From: Streptomyces sp. ERV7 | GTDB lineage: Bacteria; Actinomycetota; Actinomycetes; Streptomycetales; Streptomycetaceae | Direction of reading: 5' to 3' | DNA length: 64,000 nucleotides | Assembly (NCBI RefSeq): GCF_001653515.1 | Contig: NZ_LYOY01000040.1 | Location: forward strand, 1,697,278 to 1,761,277 | Part shown: in pieces, positions 7,117 to 15,442 of the stretch | Position numbering within the stretch: position 1 is the stretch's first letter | Layout: the number at the start of each line of letters is the position of its first letter | Made by a program: the position numbers and the translations under genes | The notes under the pieces: generated by a model | What the model saw: only the letters and a program-made list of their open reading frames with translations | Databases searched by the model: none | Told to the model about the DNA's origin: nothing

Positions 7117-9072
7117 ATGGCCTACCGGCCCTCCCCGCGCACCAAGAAGACGCTCCTCGGCGGCGGCGCCGTCGTGCTGCTCGCGGGGCTCAACGCCCCG
7201 GCCGCGCTCTCCTTCGCCGAGGAGCAGTACCACGCGTACCAGATCCGCCAACCCGACTACATGCGCAAGTACGGGGCCTGGGACACCGTGGACATCCCCG
7301 CGAAGTACCGCACCAACGCGATCCACGCGGCCCTGCTGCACACCGGCAAGGTCCTGATCATCGCCGGGTCCGGCAACAAGCAGGAGAAGTTCGACGCGGG
7401 CTCCTTCGACACCGTGCTGTGGAACCCGAAGGACAACTCGTTCAAGAAGGTCCCCACCCCCGAGGACTTCTTCTGCTCCGGCCACGCCCAGCTCCCCGAC
7501 GGCCGCCTCCTGGTGGCGGGCGGCACTGCCCGCTACGAGGTCCTGGACGAGCAGGTGAAGCGGGCCGGCGGCGGGATGCGGGTCAAGAACGAGAACCCGG
7601 ACAAGCCCGTCACCATCAAGAAGGGCACCCGGTTCCGCTCCCCGTCGGGCGTGGAGTACCTGTCCAAGTTCGACGTCACCGTGCCCCGGGCCAAACGCGA
7701 GTTCGTGGTCGGCTACTACGCGACCGGCCAGATGAAGCCGTGGAAGACCAAGGTCACCGCGGCCGAGGCCCGGGTGTTCGTGGAGGCCGCCGCCGAGGGC
7801 CCGAAGTCCGTGGCCGTCGACCAGGCCCAGTACGAGATCGAGGGTCTCAAGGGGGTCGACGCCGACAACACGTACGGCCTCGCCGAGAAGATCACCATGG
7901 ACAAGCAGGACTTCCAGGGCATCAGGGCGGCGTACGAGTTCGACCCCAAGGCGGAGAAGTACCTCCCCGTGGCCCCCATGCAGGAGGCCCGCTGGTACCC
8001 GACGCTCACCACCCTCCAGGACGGCCGGGTCCTCGCCGTCTCCGGGCTCGACGACGTGGGCACGATCCTCACGGGCGAGAACGAGATCTACGACCCCAGG
8101 ACCAAGAAGTGGGGCAAGGGCCCGTTCCGGTACTTCCCGACCTACCCCTCGCTCTTCCTCACCAAGAGCGGCAAGCTCTTCTACTCCGGCGCCAACGCGG
8201 GCTACGGGCCCGCCGACAAGGGCCGCGAGCCGGGTCTGTGGGACATCGCCACCAACACCTTCAAGAAGATCGACGGTCTCGGTGACGGCGACCAGCTGGA
8301 GACGGCCAGCTCACTGCTGCTGCCCCCGGCCCAGGCCCAGCGGTTCATGCTGCTCGGCGGCGGCGGGGTCGGCGAGTCCAAGAAGTCCACGCCCCGCACC
8401 GCGCTGATCGACCTCAACCAGGAAAGCCCCGCCTTCAAGGCCGGGCCCGCCCTCCCGCAGGGCACCCGCTACCTCAACAGCGTGATCCTGCCCGACGACT
8501 CCGTCTTCACCAGCGGCGGCTCCGAGGACTACCGGGGCCGGGGCGCCAGCAACATCCTCAAGGCGCAGTTCTACGACGCGGGCAGCAACGCCTTCCGCGA
8601 GGCCGCCGACCCCACGGTCGGCCGCAACTACCACTCGGAGGCGCTGCTGCTGCCCGACGGCCGGGTCGCCACCTTCGGCTCCGACTCGCTCTTCGGCGAC
8701 AAGGACAACACCAAGCTCGGCAAGTTCGAGCAGCGCATGGAGATCTACACCCCGCCCTACCTCTACCGGGACAAGGACAAGCGCCCGGCCCTCGGCGACG
8801 GCCCGCAGGCGGTCGGCCAGGACCGCCGCGCCACCTTCCCCACCGCCCACCCCGAGCGGATCGCCAGGGCCCGGCTGATGCGGCCCAGCGCCGTCACCCA
8901 CACCACGGACGTCGAGCAGCGCTCGATCGACGTACGCCTGACCAAGGACGGGAACTCGGTGACGGTCGAGGTGCCGCGCGACAAGGCCCTCGTCCCGCCC
9001 GGCTGGTACATGCTCTTCGTCACGGACGCCGAGGGCACGCCGTCCGAGGCGAAGTGGCTGCTGATCGACTGA
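7117..9072 (+). CDS. glxA: GlxA, copper radical oxidase (galactose-oxidase-like)
   Basis: A 651-residue mono-copper radical oxidase. In Streptomyces lividans GlxA acts extracytoplasmically with CslA on the tip glycan and affects morphology. Visible: an N-terminal membrane anchor or uncleaved signal (LLGGGAVVLLAGLNAPAALSF), Cys120 in EDFFCSGH corresponding to the cross-linking Cys of the Tyr-Cys cofactor, ARWYPTLTTL carrying the aromatic/Tyr cofactor partner, RNYHSEALLLPDGR with the Tyr-His copper ligands, and a C-terminal DUF1929 domain with THTTDVEQR, the last His ligand. The length fits the family. It is tightly coupled to cslA and ends 17 bases before the convergent glucanase. Confidence 0.93.
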   Translation: MAYRPSPRTKKTLLGGGAVVLLAGLNAPAALSFAEEQYHAYQIRQPDYMRKYGAWDTVDIPAKYRTNAIHAALLHTGKVLIIAGSGNKQEKFDAGSFDTVLWNPKDNSFKKVPTPEDFFCSGHAQLPDGRLLVAGGTARYEVLDEQVKRAGGGMRVKNENPDKPVTIKKGTRFRSPSGVEYLSKFDVTVPRAKREFVVGYYATGQMKPWKTKVTAAEARVFVEAAAEGPKSVAVDQAQYEIEGLKGVDADNTYGLAEKITMDKQDFQGIRAAYEFDPKAEKYLPVAPMQEARWYPTLTTLQDGRVLAVSGLDDVGTILTGENEIYDPRTKKWGKGPFRYFPTYPSLFLTKSGKLFYSGANAGYGPADKGREPGLWDIATNTFKKIDGLGDGDQLETASSLLLPPAQAQRFMLLGGGGVGESKKSTPRTALIDLNQESPAFKAGPALPQGTRYLNSVILPDDSVFTSGGSEDYRGRGASNILKAQFYDAGSNAFREAADPTVGRNYHSEALLLPDGRVATFGSDSLFGDKDNTKLGKFEQRMEIYTPPYLYRDKDKRPALGDGPQAVGQDRRATFPTAHPERIARARLMRPSAVTHTTDVEQRSIDVRLTKDGNSVTVEVPRDKALVPPGWYMLFVTDAEGTPSEAKWLLID

Positions 9073-9089
9073 CGGGAGTGGCCCCTGGC

Positions 9090-10124
9090 TCAGGCCGTCG
9101 AGCGGCGGGCCAGGCCCAGCGCGTACTCCGGCCACCAGGCGCCCGCCGCCGGCCCGCCCCGGCAGGTCCCGTCCGAGTCACCGGGCCGCTTGATCCACAG
9201 ATACGCGTCCAGCAGCGGGTCCCCGGTGCTGGTGCTCGGCGGGGTGCCGAGCGCCCGGCCGGGCGGGTTGCACCAGGCCTGGTCGCGCTCGTCCAGGAGC
9301 GGCCCGGCGCCGTTGCGGCTGGTGTCGATCACGAAGTGCTTGCCGCCGAGCCCCTGGGAGACCTTGGCGCCGTACGCGCGTACGGTCTCGTCGGTCTGGA
9401 AGTTGGAGACGTTCAGCGCGAACCCGTCGGCGCGGGCCACCCCGGCCCGGGTCAGCGGCTCGACCAGCTTGGCCGGGTCGGGGATCCACGCCGGGTTGCC
9501 CGCGTCCAGGTAGACCTTGGTGTTCGGCAGCTTCTTGAAGTGGTCGATCGCCTCGTTCAGCAGCTGGTAGCGCTCGTCCCAGTGATCGGGCGTGGTGCAG
9601 CCGTCGACCATGTGGGCCACCGCGTCCGGCTCCAGGACCACGATCGCCTTGGCATCCCCGATCGCGTCGCCGAACATGCCGTACCAGGTGCGGTACGCGG
9701 CCACGTCCGCGGCGCCGCCCGCCGAGAGCCCGCCGCAGTCGCGGTGCGGGATGTTGTACGCCACCAGCAGGATCGTGCGCCGGTCCTTGGCGGCGCCCGC
9801 CACCGCCTTGCGGATCCCGGGCCCGGGGTTGTCCCACGCGGGCCAGTCCGCCATCGGCCGGTCCGCGATCCGCCGCAGCGCCTCGGCGTCGGCGGTGCGC
9901 CCCTGTCCCTCCCAGATCTTGATCTGCTGGGCGGCGCTGCTGTCCGGATCGACCCAGAAGGGCCCGCCGGGCGCCGGTTCGGCGCCCTCGCCGGTGGAGT
10001 GGCGCTGGGCGGAGGTGGCGCCGGGGTCCGGGTCCGGGTCGGGGGAGCCCGAGCAGCCGACCGCCACGGTGAGCAGGGCGGCGGCGAGGAGGGTGCGGTG
10101 CCGGGCATTTCTGTGCCGGGACAT
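9090..10124 (-). CDS. cslZ: Lipoprotein glycoside hydrolase family 6 glucanase, CslZ-like
   Basis: A 344-residue GH6 endo-beta-1,4-glucanase. The start ATG follows GGGAG and opens a lipoprotein signal (LLTVAVGC, lipobox Cys near residue 24), then a Pro/Asp linker and the GH6 domain. Signatures: WPAWDNPGPG, IPHRDCGG (catalytic-loop Asp-Cys), VVLEPDAV with the acid Asp, FALNVSNF, DTSRNG and the closing LWIKRPGDSDG. It converges on glxA. In Streptomyces the cslA-glxA-cslZ trio is conserved, and the glucanase probably trims the glycan made by CslA. Confidence 0.9.
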   Translation of the reverse strand: MSRHRNARHRTLLAAALLTVAVGCSGSPDPDPDPGATSAQRHSTGEGAEPAPGGPFWVDPDSSAAQQIKIWEGQGRTADAEALRRIADRPMADWPAWDNPGPGIRKAVAGAAKDRRTILLVAYNIPHRDCGGLSAGGAADVAAYRTWYGMFGDAIGDAKAIVVLEPDAVAHMVDGCTTPDHWDERYQLLNEAIDHFKKLPNTKVYLDAGNPAWIPDPAKLVEPLTRAGVARADGFALNVSNFQTDETVRAYGAKVSQGLGGKHFVIDTSRNGAGPLLDERDQAWCNPPGRALGTPPSTSTGDPLLDAYLWIKRPGDSDGTCRGGPAAGAWWPEYALGLARRSTA

Positions 10125-10259
10125 GCGGCTCCCTGGGGTCACAGGCGTACACAGGACGGCAGCAATCGTGACATAACGGTCACTCCCCGCGGGGGAGCGC
10201 CACGGGCCGAACTGTGAGACGGGGCTGACCGGCATATGACCAGTCGGTAAGGTCGATCC

Positions 10260-10769
10260 GTGCCGAAGCCGCTCAGCCTCCCGTTCGACCCCATCGCCCG
10301 CGCCGACGAACTCTGGCAGCAGCGCTGGGGACCGGTCCCCTCGATGGGGGCGATCACCTCGATCATGCGCGCGCACCAGATCCTGCTCGCCGAGGTCGAC
10401 GCGGTCGTCAAGCCGTACGGGCTGACCTTCGCGCGGTACGAGGCGCTGGTGCTGCTCACCTTCTCCAAGGCGGGTGAGCTGCCGATGTCCAAGATCGGCG
10501 AGCGGCTGATGGTCCACCCGACGTCGGTGACCAACACGGTGGACCGGCTGGTCCGGTCCGGTCTGGTGGACAAGCGTCCCAACCCGAACGACGGGCGGGG
10601 CACGCTGGCGTCCATCACGGACAAGGGGCGCGAGGTCGTCGAGAACGCGACGCGGGATCTGATGGAGATGGATTTCGGGCTCGGGGTGTACGACTCCGAG
10701 GAGTGCGGCGAGATCTTCGCCCTGCTGCGGCCCCTTCGCGTCTCGGCGCGCGACTTCGAGGACGAGTAG
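10260..10769 (+). CDS. MarR-family transcriptional regulator
   Basis: A 169-residue MarR protein. Visible: MGAITSIMRAHQILLAEVDAVVKPYGLTFARYEAL, the reading helix MVHPTSVTNTVDRLVRSGLV and the wing KRPNPNDGRGTLASITDKG. It begins with GTG behind AAGG. It lies divergent to the GH6 glucanase (135-base gap) and 56 bases ahead of a DUF3817 gene and icmA. Regulation of acyl-CoA metabolism is possible, but the icmA palindrome looks more like a TetR-type site. Confidence 0.9.
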   Translation: MPKPLSLPFDPIARADELWQQRWGPVPSMGAITSIMRAHQILLAEVDAVVKPYGLTFARYEALVLLTFSKAGELPMSKIGERLMVHPTSVTNTVDRLVRSGLVDKRPNPNDGRGTLASITDKGREVVENATRDLMEMDFGLGVYDSEECGEIFALLRPLRVSARDFEDE

Positions 10770-10825
10770 CCCCCGAAGGCGGGCCCGGCCAAGATCGCGG
10801 GTTGGCGGCCGTTACGCTCGTAGGC

Positions 10826-11164
10826 ATGAAAAAGAGCGTGCTGACCCGGTATCGGGTGATGGCCTACATCACGGGCGTCCTCCTCGTCCTGCTGACCCTC
10901 GGCGTCATCGCCAAGTACCTGCTGGACATGGACGGCGCGGCCGACTTCACCAAGATCGTGGGCATCGCGCACGGCTGGCTGTACGTCCTGTACCTGGTCT
11001 GCGCCTTCGATCTCGGCTCCAAGGCGAAGTGGCCGGTCGGCAAGCAGCTGTGGGTGCTGATCGCGGGCACCATTCCCACCGCCGCCTTCTTCGTCGAGCG
11101 CAAGGTCTCCCGCGAGGTAGAGGCCCTGGTCACGGACCCGGCGCCGGTCGCGGCCCAGGCGTAA
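10826..11164 (+). CDS. DUF3817 small integral membrane protein
   Basis: A 112-residue paralogue of the protein at 4481, with three membrane helices, HGWLYVLYLVCAFDLGSKAKWP and FFVERKVSREV after the last helix. It starts at ATG within TAGGCATGAAA, with a weak ribosome site. It follows a MarR gene by 56 bases and is terminated by a perfect hairpin at 11170-11193. Function is unknown. Confidence 0.88.
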   Translation: MKKSVLTRYRVMAYITGVLLVLLTLGVIAKYLLDMDGAADFTKIVGIAHGWLYVLYLVCAFDLGSKAKWPVGKQLWVLIAGTIPTAAFFVERKVSREVEALVTDPAPVAAQA

Positions 11165-11169
11165 CCCCA

Positions 11170-11193
11170 CCGCCCACGGAGAACCGTGGGCGG
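11170..11193 (+). terminator. Perfect hairpin terminator after DUF3817 gene
   Basis: CCGCCCACGG and CCGTGGGCGG pair perfectly over 10 bp around an AGAA loop, 5 bases after the stop. It separates the MarR-DUF3817 unit from icmA. Confidence 0.8.
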
Positions 11194-11205
11194 TCGGCCA
11201 TCGAC

Positions 11206-11229
11206 ATTTACTAGGACGTCCTAGTAAAT
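11206..11229. promoter_or_regulatory. Perfect 24-bp palindrome (operator) before icmA
   Basis: ATTTACTAGGAC (11206-11217) is followed directly by its exact reverse complement (11218-11229). It ends 8 bases before the icmA ATG and so overlaps the ribosome site and probably the transcription start. It is AT-rich compared with its surroundings. The size and symmetry fit a TetR-family operator; the cognate regulator is not evident in the window. Confidence 0.75.
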
Positions 11230-11237
11230 TCGAAGGT

Positions 11238-12938
11238 ATGGACGCTGACGCCATCGAGGAGGGCCGCCGACGCTGGCAGGCCCGTTACGACAAGGCCCGC
11301 AAGCGGGACGCGGACTTCACCACGCTCTCCGGGGACCCGGTCGACCCGGTCTACGGCCCCCGCCCCGGGGACACCTACGAGGGCTTCGAGCGGATCGGAT
11401 GGCCCGGCGAGTACCCGTACACCCGGGGTCTCCACGCGACCGGCTACCGGGGCCGGACCTGGACCATCCGGCAGTTCGCCGGGTTCGGCAACGCCGAGCA
11501 GACCAACGAGCGCTACAAGATGATCCTCAAGGCGGGCGGCGGCGGCCTCTCCGTCGCCTTCGACATGCCGACCCTGATGGGCCGCGACTCCGACGACCCG
11601 CGCGCGCTGGGCGAGGTCGGCCACTGCGGTGTCGCCATCGACTCGGCCGCCGACATGGAGGTCCTGTTCAAGGACATCCCGCTCGGTGACGTCACCACGT
11701 CGATGACGATCAGCGGCCCCGCCGTGCCGGTGTTCTGCATGTACCTGGTCGCCGCCGAGCGGCAGGGCGTGGACCCGGGCATCCTCAACGGCACGCTCCA
11801 GACCGACATCTTCAAGGAGTACATCGCCCAGAAGGAGTGGCTCTTCCAGCCCGAGCCGCATCTGCGCCTCATCGGCGACCTGATGGAGCACTGCGCGGCC
11901 GGGATTCCCGCCTACAAGCCGCTCTCGGTCTCCGGCTACCACATCCGCGAGGCCGGGGCGACGGCCGCGCAGGAGCTGGCGTACACCCTTGCGGACGGTT
12001 TCGGCTACGTCGAGCTGGGCCTCAGCCGCGGCCTCGACGTGGACGTCTTCGCGCCCGGTCTGTCCTTCTTCTTCGACGCGCACCTCGACTTCTTCGAGGA
12101 GATCGCCAAGTTCCGCGCCGCGCGCCGGATCTGGGCCCGCTGGATGAAGGAGGTGTACGGGGCGAAGTCCGACAAGGCGCAGTGGCTGCGCTTCCACACC
12201 CAGACGGCCGGTGTCTCGCTCACCGCCCAGCAGCCGTACAACAACGTCGTACGGACGGCGGTCGAGGCGCTCTCCGCGATCCTCGGCGGCACCAACTCGC
12301 TGCACACCAACGCCCTGGACGAGACGCTCGCCCTGCCGAGCGAGCAGGCCGCCGAGATCGCCCTGCGGACGCAGCAGGTGATCATGGAGGAGACGGGTGT
12401 GGCCAATGTGGCCGACCCGCTGGGCGGCGCCTGGTACGTGGAGCAGCTCACCGACCGTATCGAGGCGGACGCCGAGAAGATCTTCGACCAGATCAAGGAG
12501 CGCGGGCGGCGGGCGCACCCCGACGGGCAGCACCCCATCGGCCCGATCACCTCGGGCATCCTGCGCGGCATCGAGGACGGCTGGTTCACCGGCGAGATCG
12601 CCGAGTCGGCGTTCCAGTACCAGCAGTCCCTGGAGAAGGGCGACAAGCGGGTCGTGGGTGTCAACGTGCACCACGGCTCGGTCACCGGGGACCTGGAGAT
12701 CCTGCGGGTCAGCCACGAGGTGGAGCGGGAGCAGGTCCGGGCCCTGGCGGACCGCAAGGCGGGCCGGGACGAGGCACGCGTGCGGGCGTCTCTGGACGCG
12801 ATGCTCGCCGCCGCGCGCGACGGCTCGAACATGATCGCGCCGATGCTGGAGGCGGTGCGGGCGGAGGCGACGCTGGGCGAGATCTGCGGGGTGCTGCGCG
12901 ACGAGTGGGGCATCTACACGGAGCCGGCGGGGTTCTAG
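11238..12938 (+). CDS. icmA: Isobutyryl-CoA mutase large subunit IcmA
   Basis: A 566-residue catalytic subunit of adenosylcobalamin-dependent isobutyryl-CoA mutase, which interconverts isobutyryl-CoA and n-butyryl-CoA. It contains the substrate-binding TIM barrel and lacks the C-terminal B12 domain, which resides on separate IcmB. Phe80 (in TIRQFAGF) and Gln198 (in EYIAQKEW) are the residues that distinguish IcmA from methylmalonyl-CoA mutase, which has Tyr and Arg there. The 566-residue length equals the known S. cinnamonensis IcmA as I recall it. No icmB is in the window; MeaB at 248 may serve as chaperone. A 24-bp palindrome abuts the start. Confidence 0.93.
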   Translation: MDADAIEEGRRRWQARYDKARKRDADFTTLSGDPVDPVYGPRPGDTYEGFERIGWPGEYPYTRGLHATGYRGRTWTIRQFAGFGNAEQTNERYKMILKAGGGGLSVAFDMPTLMGRDSDDPRALGEVGHCGVAIDSAADMEVLFKDIPLGDVTTSMTISGPAVPVFCMYLVAAERQGVDPGILNGTLQTDIFKEYIAQKEWLFQPEPHLRLIGDLMEHCAAGIPAYKPLSVSGYHIREAGATAAQELAYTLADGFGYVELGLSRGLDVDVFAPGLSFFFDAHLDFFEEIAKFRAARRIWARWMKEVYGAKSDKAQWLRFHTQTAGVSLTAQQPYNNVVRTAVEALSAILGGTNSLHTNALDETLALPSEQAAEIALRTQQVIMEETGVANVADPLGGAWYVEQLTDRIEADAEKIFDQIKERGRRAHPDGQHPIGPITSGILRGIEDGWFTGEIAESAFQYQQSLEKGDKRVVGVNVHHGSVTGDLEILRVSHEVEREQVRALADRKAGRDEARVRASLDAMLAAARDGSNMIAPMLEAVRAEATLGEICGVLRDEWGIYTEPAGF

Positions 12939-12954
12939 CGCGCGCGTTTTGTGC

Positions 12955-13457
12955 CCGGACTTCACCTGCGGGCCGGTGGGGGCTTGTTTGGCCCGGTCTT
13001 GGGGCTGAATGCACGCGCCGGAGAGGCTGGATGGGCAGCCGCAGGGGCTGAATCGCAGCCGCCCCGAGGGGCTGGATTGTGCAACCGGAGGTGCTGACTC
13101 GCTGCCGCCCGAGGTACTGGACGCGCAACCGGAGGGGCCGAATCACTGCCGCCCGAGGGGCTGGACGTGGCTGGGGCCGGGCTACCTAAGGGGCGCGGGG
13201 AACTGCGCGACCAGCCGACCACGGTCCGCAGAAGACCACGGGGTTAGGGGCGCGGGGAACTGCGCGAGCAACCCGCCACCGGGCCGCAGGCAAAGTCCGG
13301 GCCGAAAAGGGGCGCGGGGAACTGCGCGACCAGCCCCCACCGGGCCGTAGGCAGAGGCCAGGCCCAAGGGGGCAGCCCCCTTGGGCCGCAGGCAGAGGCC
13401 GGGCCCAAGGGGGCAGTCCCCACCGGGCCGCAGGCAAAGGCCGGGCGCCGAGGGGGG
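12955..13457. repeat. GC-rich Streptomyces intergenic repeat block 2
   Basis: A ~500-base gap between the convergent icmA and tetR genes, with no credible gene. From 13020 to 13165 it has degenerate units of the form GGGGCTG(A/G)AT(C/T)GCAGCCGCCC and CAACCGGAGG. From 13190 it has three near-identical units beginning GGGGCGCGGGGAACTGCGCG at 13190, 13247 and 13309, each followed by (A)CCAGCC(CCC)ACCGGGCCGCAGGCA. From 13350 to 13450 there are tandem AAGGGGGCAGCCCC / GGGCCGCAGGCAGAGGCC units. The same modules occur in blocks at 1243 and 33166. Confidence 0.8.
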
Positions 13458-14090
13458 CTAGAGCGGGGTGGGGGTCTGTAGGCCCGTGCAGATCAGGAGG
13501 GTGAATTCCCGGGCCCACTCCCGGTCCACCGGCTCCGCGCTCACCAGAGCGCGATGCACCACCGCCCCCGCGACCACGTCGAAGATGAGGTCCGCGTGGC
13601 GCGCGGAGGCGGCCGCGTCGTCCTCGTAGGGGAGTTCGCCCCGCACCTGCGCCCGCTCACGGCCGATCAGTACGAGCCGTTTCTGGCGGTCCACGATCGC
13701 CGAGCGGATCCGTCCGCGCAGGGCGTCGTCGCGCGTGGACTCCGCGACCACCGCCATCAGCGCCGTCTTCGTCTCGGGGCGTTCCAGGATCGACGCGAAC
13801 TGGAGCACCACGCCCTCCACGTCCGCCGCGAGGCTGCCGAGGTCGGGGAGTTCGAGCTCGTCGAAGAGGACCGCCACCGCGTCCACGACCAGCTCGTTCT
13901 TGCCCGCCCAGCGCCGGTACAGCGTCGTCTTGGCGACGCCCGCGCGGGTCGCCACGTCCCCCATCGTCAGCTTCGACCAGCCCAGCTCCACCAGCGCCTG
14001 CCGGGTCGCCAGCAGGATCGCCGCGTCCGCCTCGGCGCTGCGGGGGCGGCCGGGGCGGGCGGTTCTGCCGGGGCTGGGTTCGGAACACAT
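13458..14090 (-). CDS. TetR-family transcriptional regulator
   Basis: A 210-residue TetR protein. The N-terminal HTH is clear: ILLATRQALVELGWSKLTMGDVATRAGVAKTTLYRRWAGKNELVVDAV at about residues 25-72. The C-terminal ligand domain is generic (TetR_C-type, with LQFASILERPETKTALMAVVAES). It is divergent from the thioredoxin-TPR gene, and the shared 252-base region holds a CGCTACG-ACT-CGTAGCG dyad that is a likely operator. Ligand unknown. Confidence 0.92.
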   Translation of the reverse strand: MCSEPSPGRTARPGRPRSAEADAAILLATRQALVELGWSKLTMGDVATRAGVAKTTLYRRWAGKNELVVDAVAVLFDELELPDLGSLAADVEGVVLQFASILERPETKTALMAVVAESTRDDALRGRIRSAIVDRQKRLVLIGRERAQVRGELPYEDDAAASARHADLIFDVVAGAVVHRALVSAEPVDREWAREFTLLICTGLQTPTPL

Positions 14091-14170
14091 GACGTACGAC
14101 CATACCGGCCAGTAAGGAAAGTGCCGGGGGGCGCGCTGTGGGGGAGATCACGGCCCCCCGGAGGGTCTCC

Positions 14171-14204
14171 CGTAGCGACTCCAGTTACGCTACGACTCGT
14201 AGCG
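14171..14204. promoter_or_regulatory. Candidate TetR operator, three CGTAGCG half-sites
   Basis: CGTAGCG (14171-14177), CGCTACG (14188-14194) and CGTAGCG (14198-14204) occur in a row. The last two form a perfect dyad with an ACT spacer. The site lies 80 bases upstream of the tetR start and 140 bases before the thioredoxin-TPR gene, as expected for an autoregulated divergent TetR pair. Confidence 0.6.
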
Positions 14205-14342
14205 AAAGACTCGGACGGTCTTTGAGCGACGACCACGAACCAGCAGTACCGCAGGACCGCAGGCGCCGGGTGGGGACCCGGGTGCGCCGGGATCCTGCCA
14301 CCGGTTGACCACACACGCGCGCGGAAGGGGGAGGATGTACGC

Positions 14343-15311
14343 ATGCAGCCTAGGAACATGTCCATGAGCGGCGTCGTCGACCTCGCCGCGGTGAAGGCGG
14401 CCGGTGAGGCCAAGGCCAAGGCGGAGCAGGCCCGAGTCGAGGCCGCCCGCCAGGGCGGGGGCGCGGCCGTACCGCCGTCGGCCCTCGTCATCGATGTAGA
14501 CGAGGCCGGGTTCGAGCGCGACATCCTCCAGCGCTCGGCCGAGGTGCCGGTCGTCATCGACTTCTGGGCCGAGTGGTGCGAGCCGTGCAAGCAGCTCGGC
14601 CCGCTCCTGGAGCGGCTGGCCGCGGAGTACAACGGCCGCTTCCTTCTGGCCAAGATCGATGTCGACGCCAACCAGATGCTGATGCAGCAGTTCGGGATCC
14701 AGGGGATCCCGGCGGTCTTCGCGGTGGTCGCCGGGCAGGCGCTGCCCCTCTTCCAGGGCGCGGCCCCCGAGCAGCAGATCCGCGAGACCCTCGACCAGCT
14801 GATCCAGGTGGCCGAGGAGCGCTTCGGTCTCACCGGCATCGCCGTCGACGCGGACGCGGAGCTCTCGCAGGCTCCCGCGGCGGCTCCGGTCGGCCCTTAC
14901 GACGCCCTGCTCGAAGCGGCCGTCACGGCCCTGGACTCCGGCGATCTGGCCGGCGCGGTCCAGGCGTACAAGAACGTGCTCGCCGACGACCCCGGCCACC
15001 CCGAGGCCAAGCTCGGCCTCGCCCAGGCCGAACTGCTGCGCCGGGTCCAGGACATGGACCCGCAGCAGGTCCGCAAGGACGCGGCCGAGAAGCCCGCCGA
15101 CGTCACCGCCCAGATCGCCGCGGCGGATCTGGACCTGGTCGGCGGACACGTCGAGGACGCCTTCGGCCGGCTCGTCGAGGCCGCCCGGGTGACCGCGGGC
15201 GACGACCGCAACGCGGCGCGGCTGCGACTGCTCGAACTCTTCGAAGTGGTCGGCCCGGACGACCCGCGGGTGTCCAAGGCGCGGAGCGCGCTGGCGCGAG
15301 TTCTTTACTGA
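14343..15311 (+). CDS. Thioredoxin-domain protein with C-terminal TPR-like repeats (CnoX/YbbN type)
   Basis: A 322-residue cytoplasmic co-chaperone-like protein. Residues about 1-45 are Ala/Lys-rich. A thioredoxin domain follows (FWAEWCEPCKQLGPLLERL with a WCEPCK active site; GIQGIPAVFAV with the cis-Pro). The C-terminal half holds TPR-like helices (LEAAVTALDSGDLAGAVQAYKNVLADDPGHPEAKLGLAQAEL). This architecture matches CnoX/YbbN proteins that guard and redox-protect folding clients. The ATG is behind GGGGGAGGATGTACGC. It is divergent from a TetR gene and ends before a strong hairpin. Confidence 0.9.
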   Translation: MQPRNMSMSGVVDLAAVKAAGEAKAKAEQARVEAARQGGGAAVPPSALVIDVDEAGFERDILQRSAEVPVVIDFWAEWCEPCKQLGPLLERLAAEYNGRFLLAKIDVDANQMLMQQFGIQGIPAVFAVVAGQALPLFQGAAPEQQIRETLDQLIQVAEERFGLTGIAVDADAELSQAPAAAPVGPYDALLEAAVTALDSGDLAGAVQAYKNVLADDPGHPEAKLGLAQAELLRRVQDMDPQQVRKDAAEKPADVTAQIAAADLDLVGGHVEDAFGRLVEAARVTAGDDRNAARLRLLELFEVVGPDDPRVSKARSALARVLY

Positions 15312-15402
15312 ACCGAGGCCCGTGCCCGGGCCGCTCCAGGGGCGCTGAGCTGTCATCGCGCGTGTGTACACCGCTGACGATTTGGCGACACGGAGACAAG
15401 CG

Positions 15403-15440
15403 GCGACCGCGCTTTACCAAAACTTGGTAAACGCGGTCGC
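15403..15440 (+). terminator. Long hairpin terminator after the thioredoxin-TPR gene
   Basis: GCGACCGCG + TTTACCAA on the left (15403-15420, with one bulged C) pair with TTGGTAAA + CGCGGTCGC on the right (15424-15440): 17 bp of stem around an AAC loop. It lies 91 bases after the stop. The central TTTACCAA-AAC-TTGGTAAA dyad could alternatively be a protein site. Confidence 0.7.
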
Positions 15441-15442
15441 TG

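Noticed and set aside
11238..12938. Methylmalonyl-CoA mutase (MutB) assignment
   Set aside because: Phe80 and Gln198, the 566-residue length and the missing B12 domain fit isobutyryl-CoA mutase instead.
12955..13457. An insertion sequence or small genes in the repeat blocks
   Set aside because: There is no transposase, no consistent terminal inverted repeats with target duplication across copies, and the short frames inside are low-complexity.
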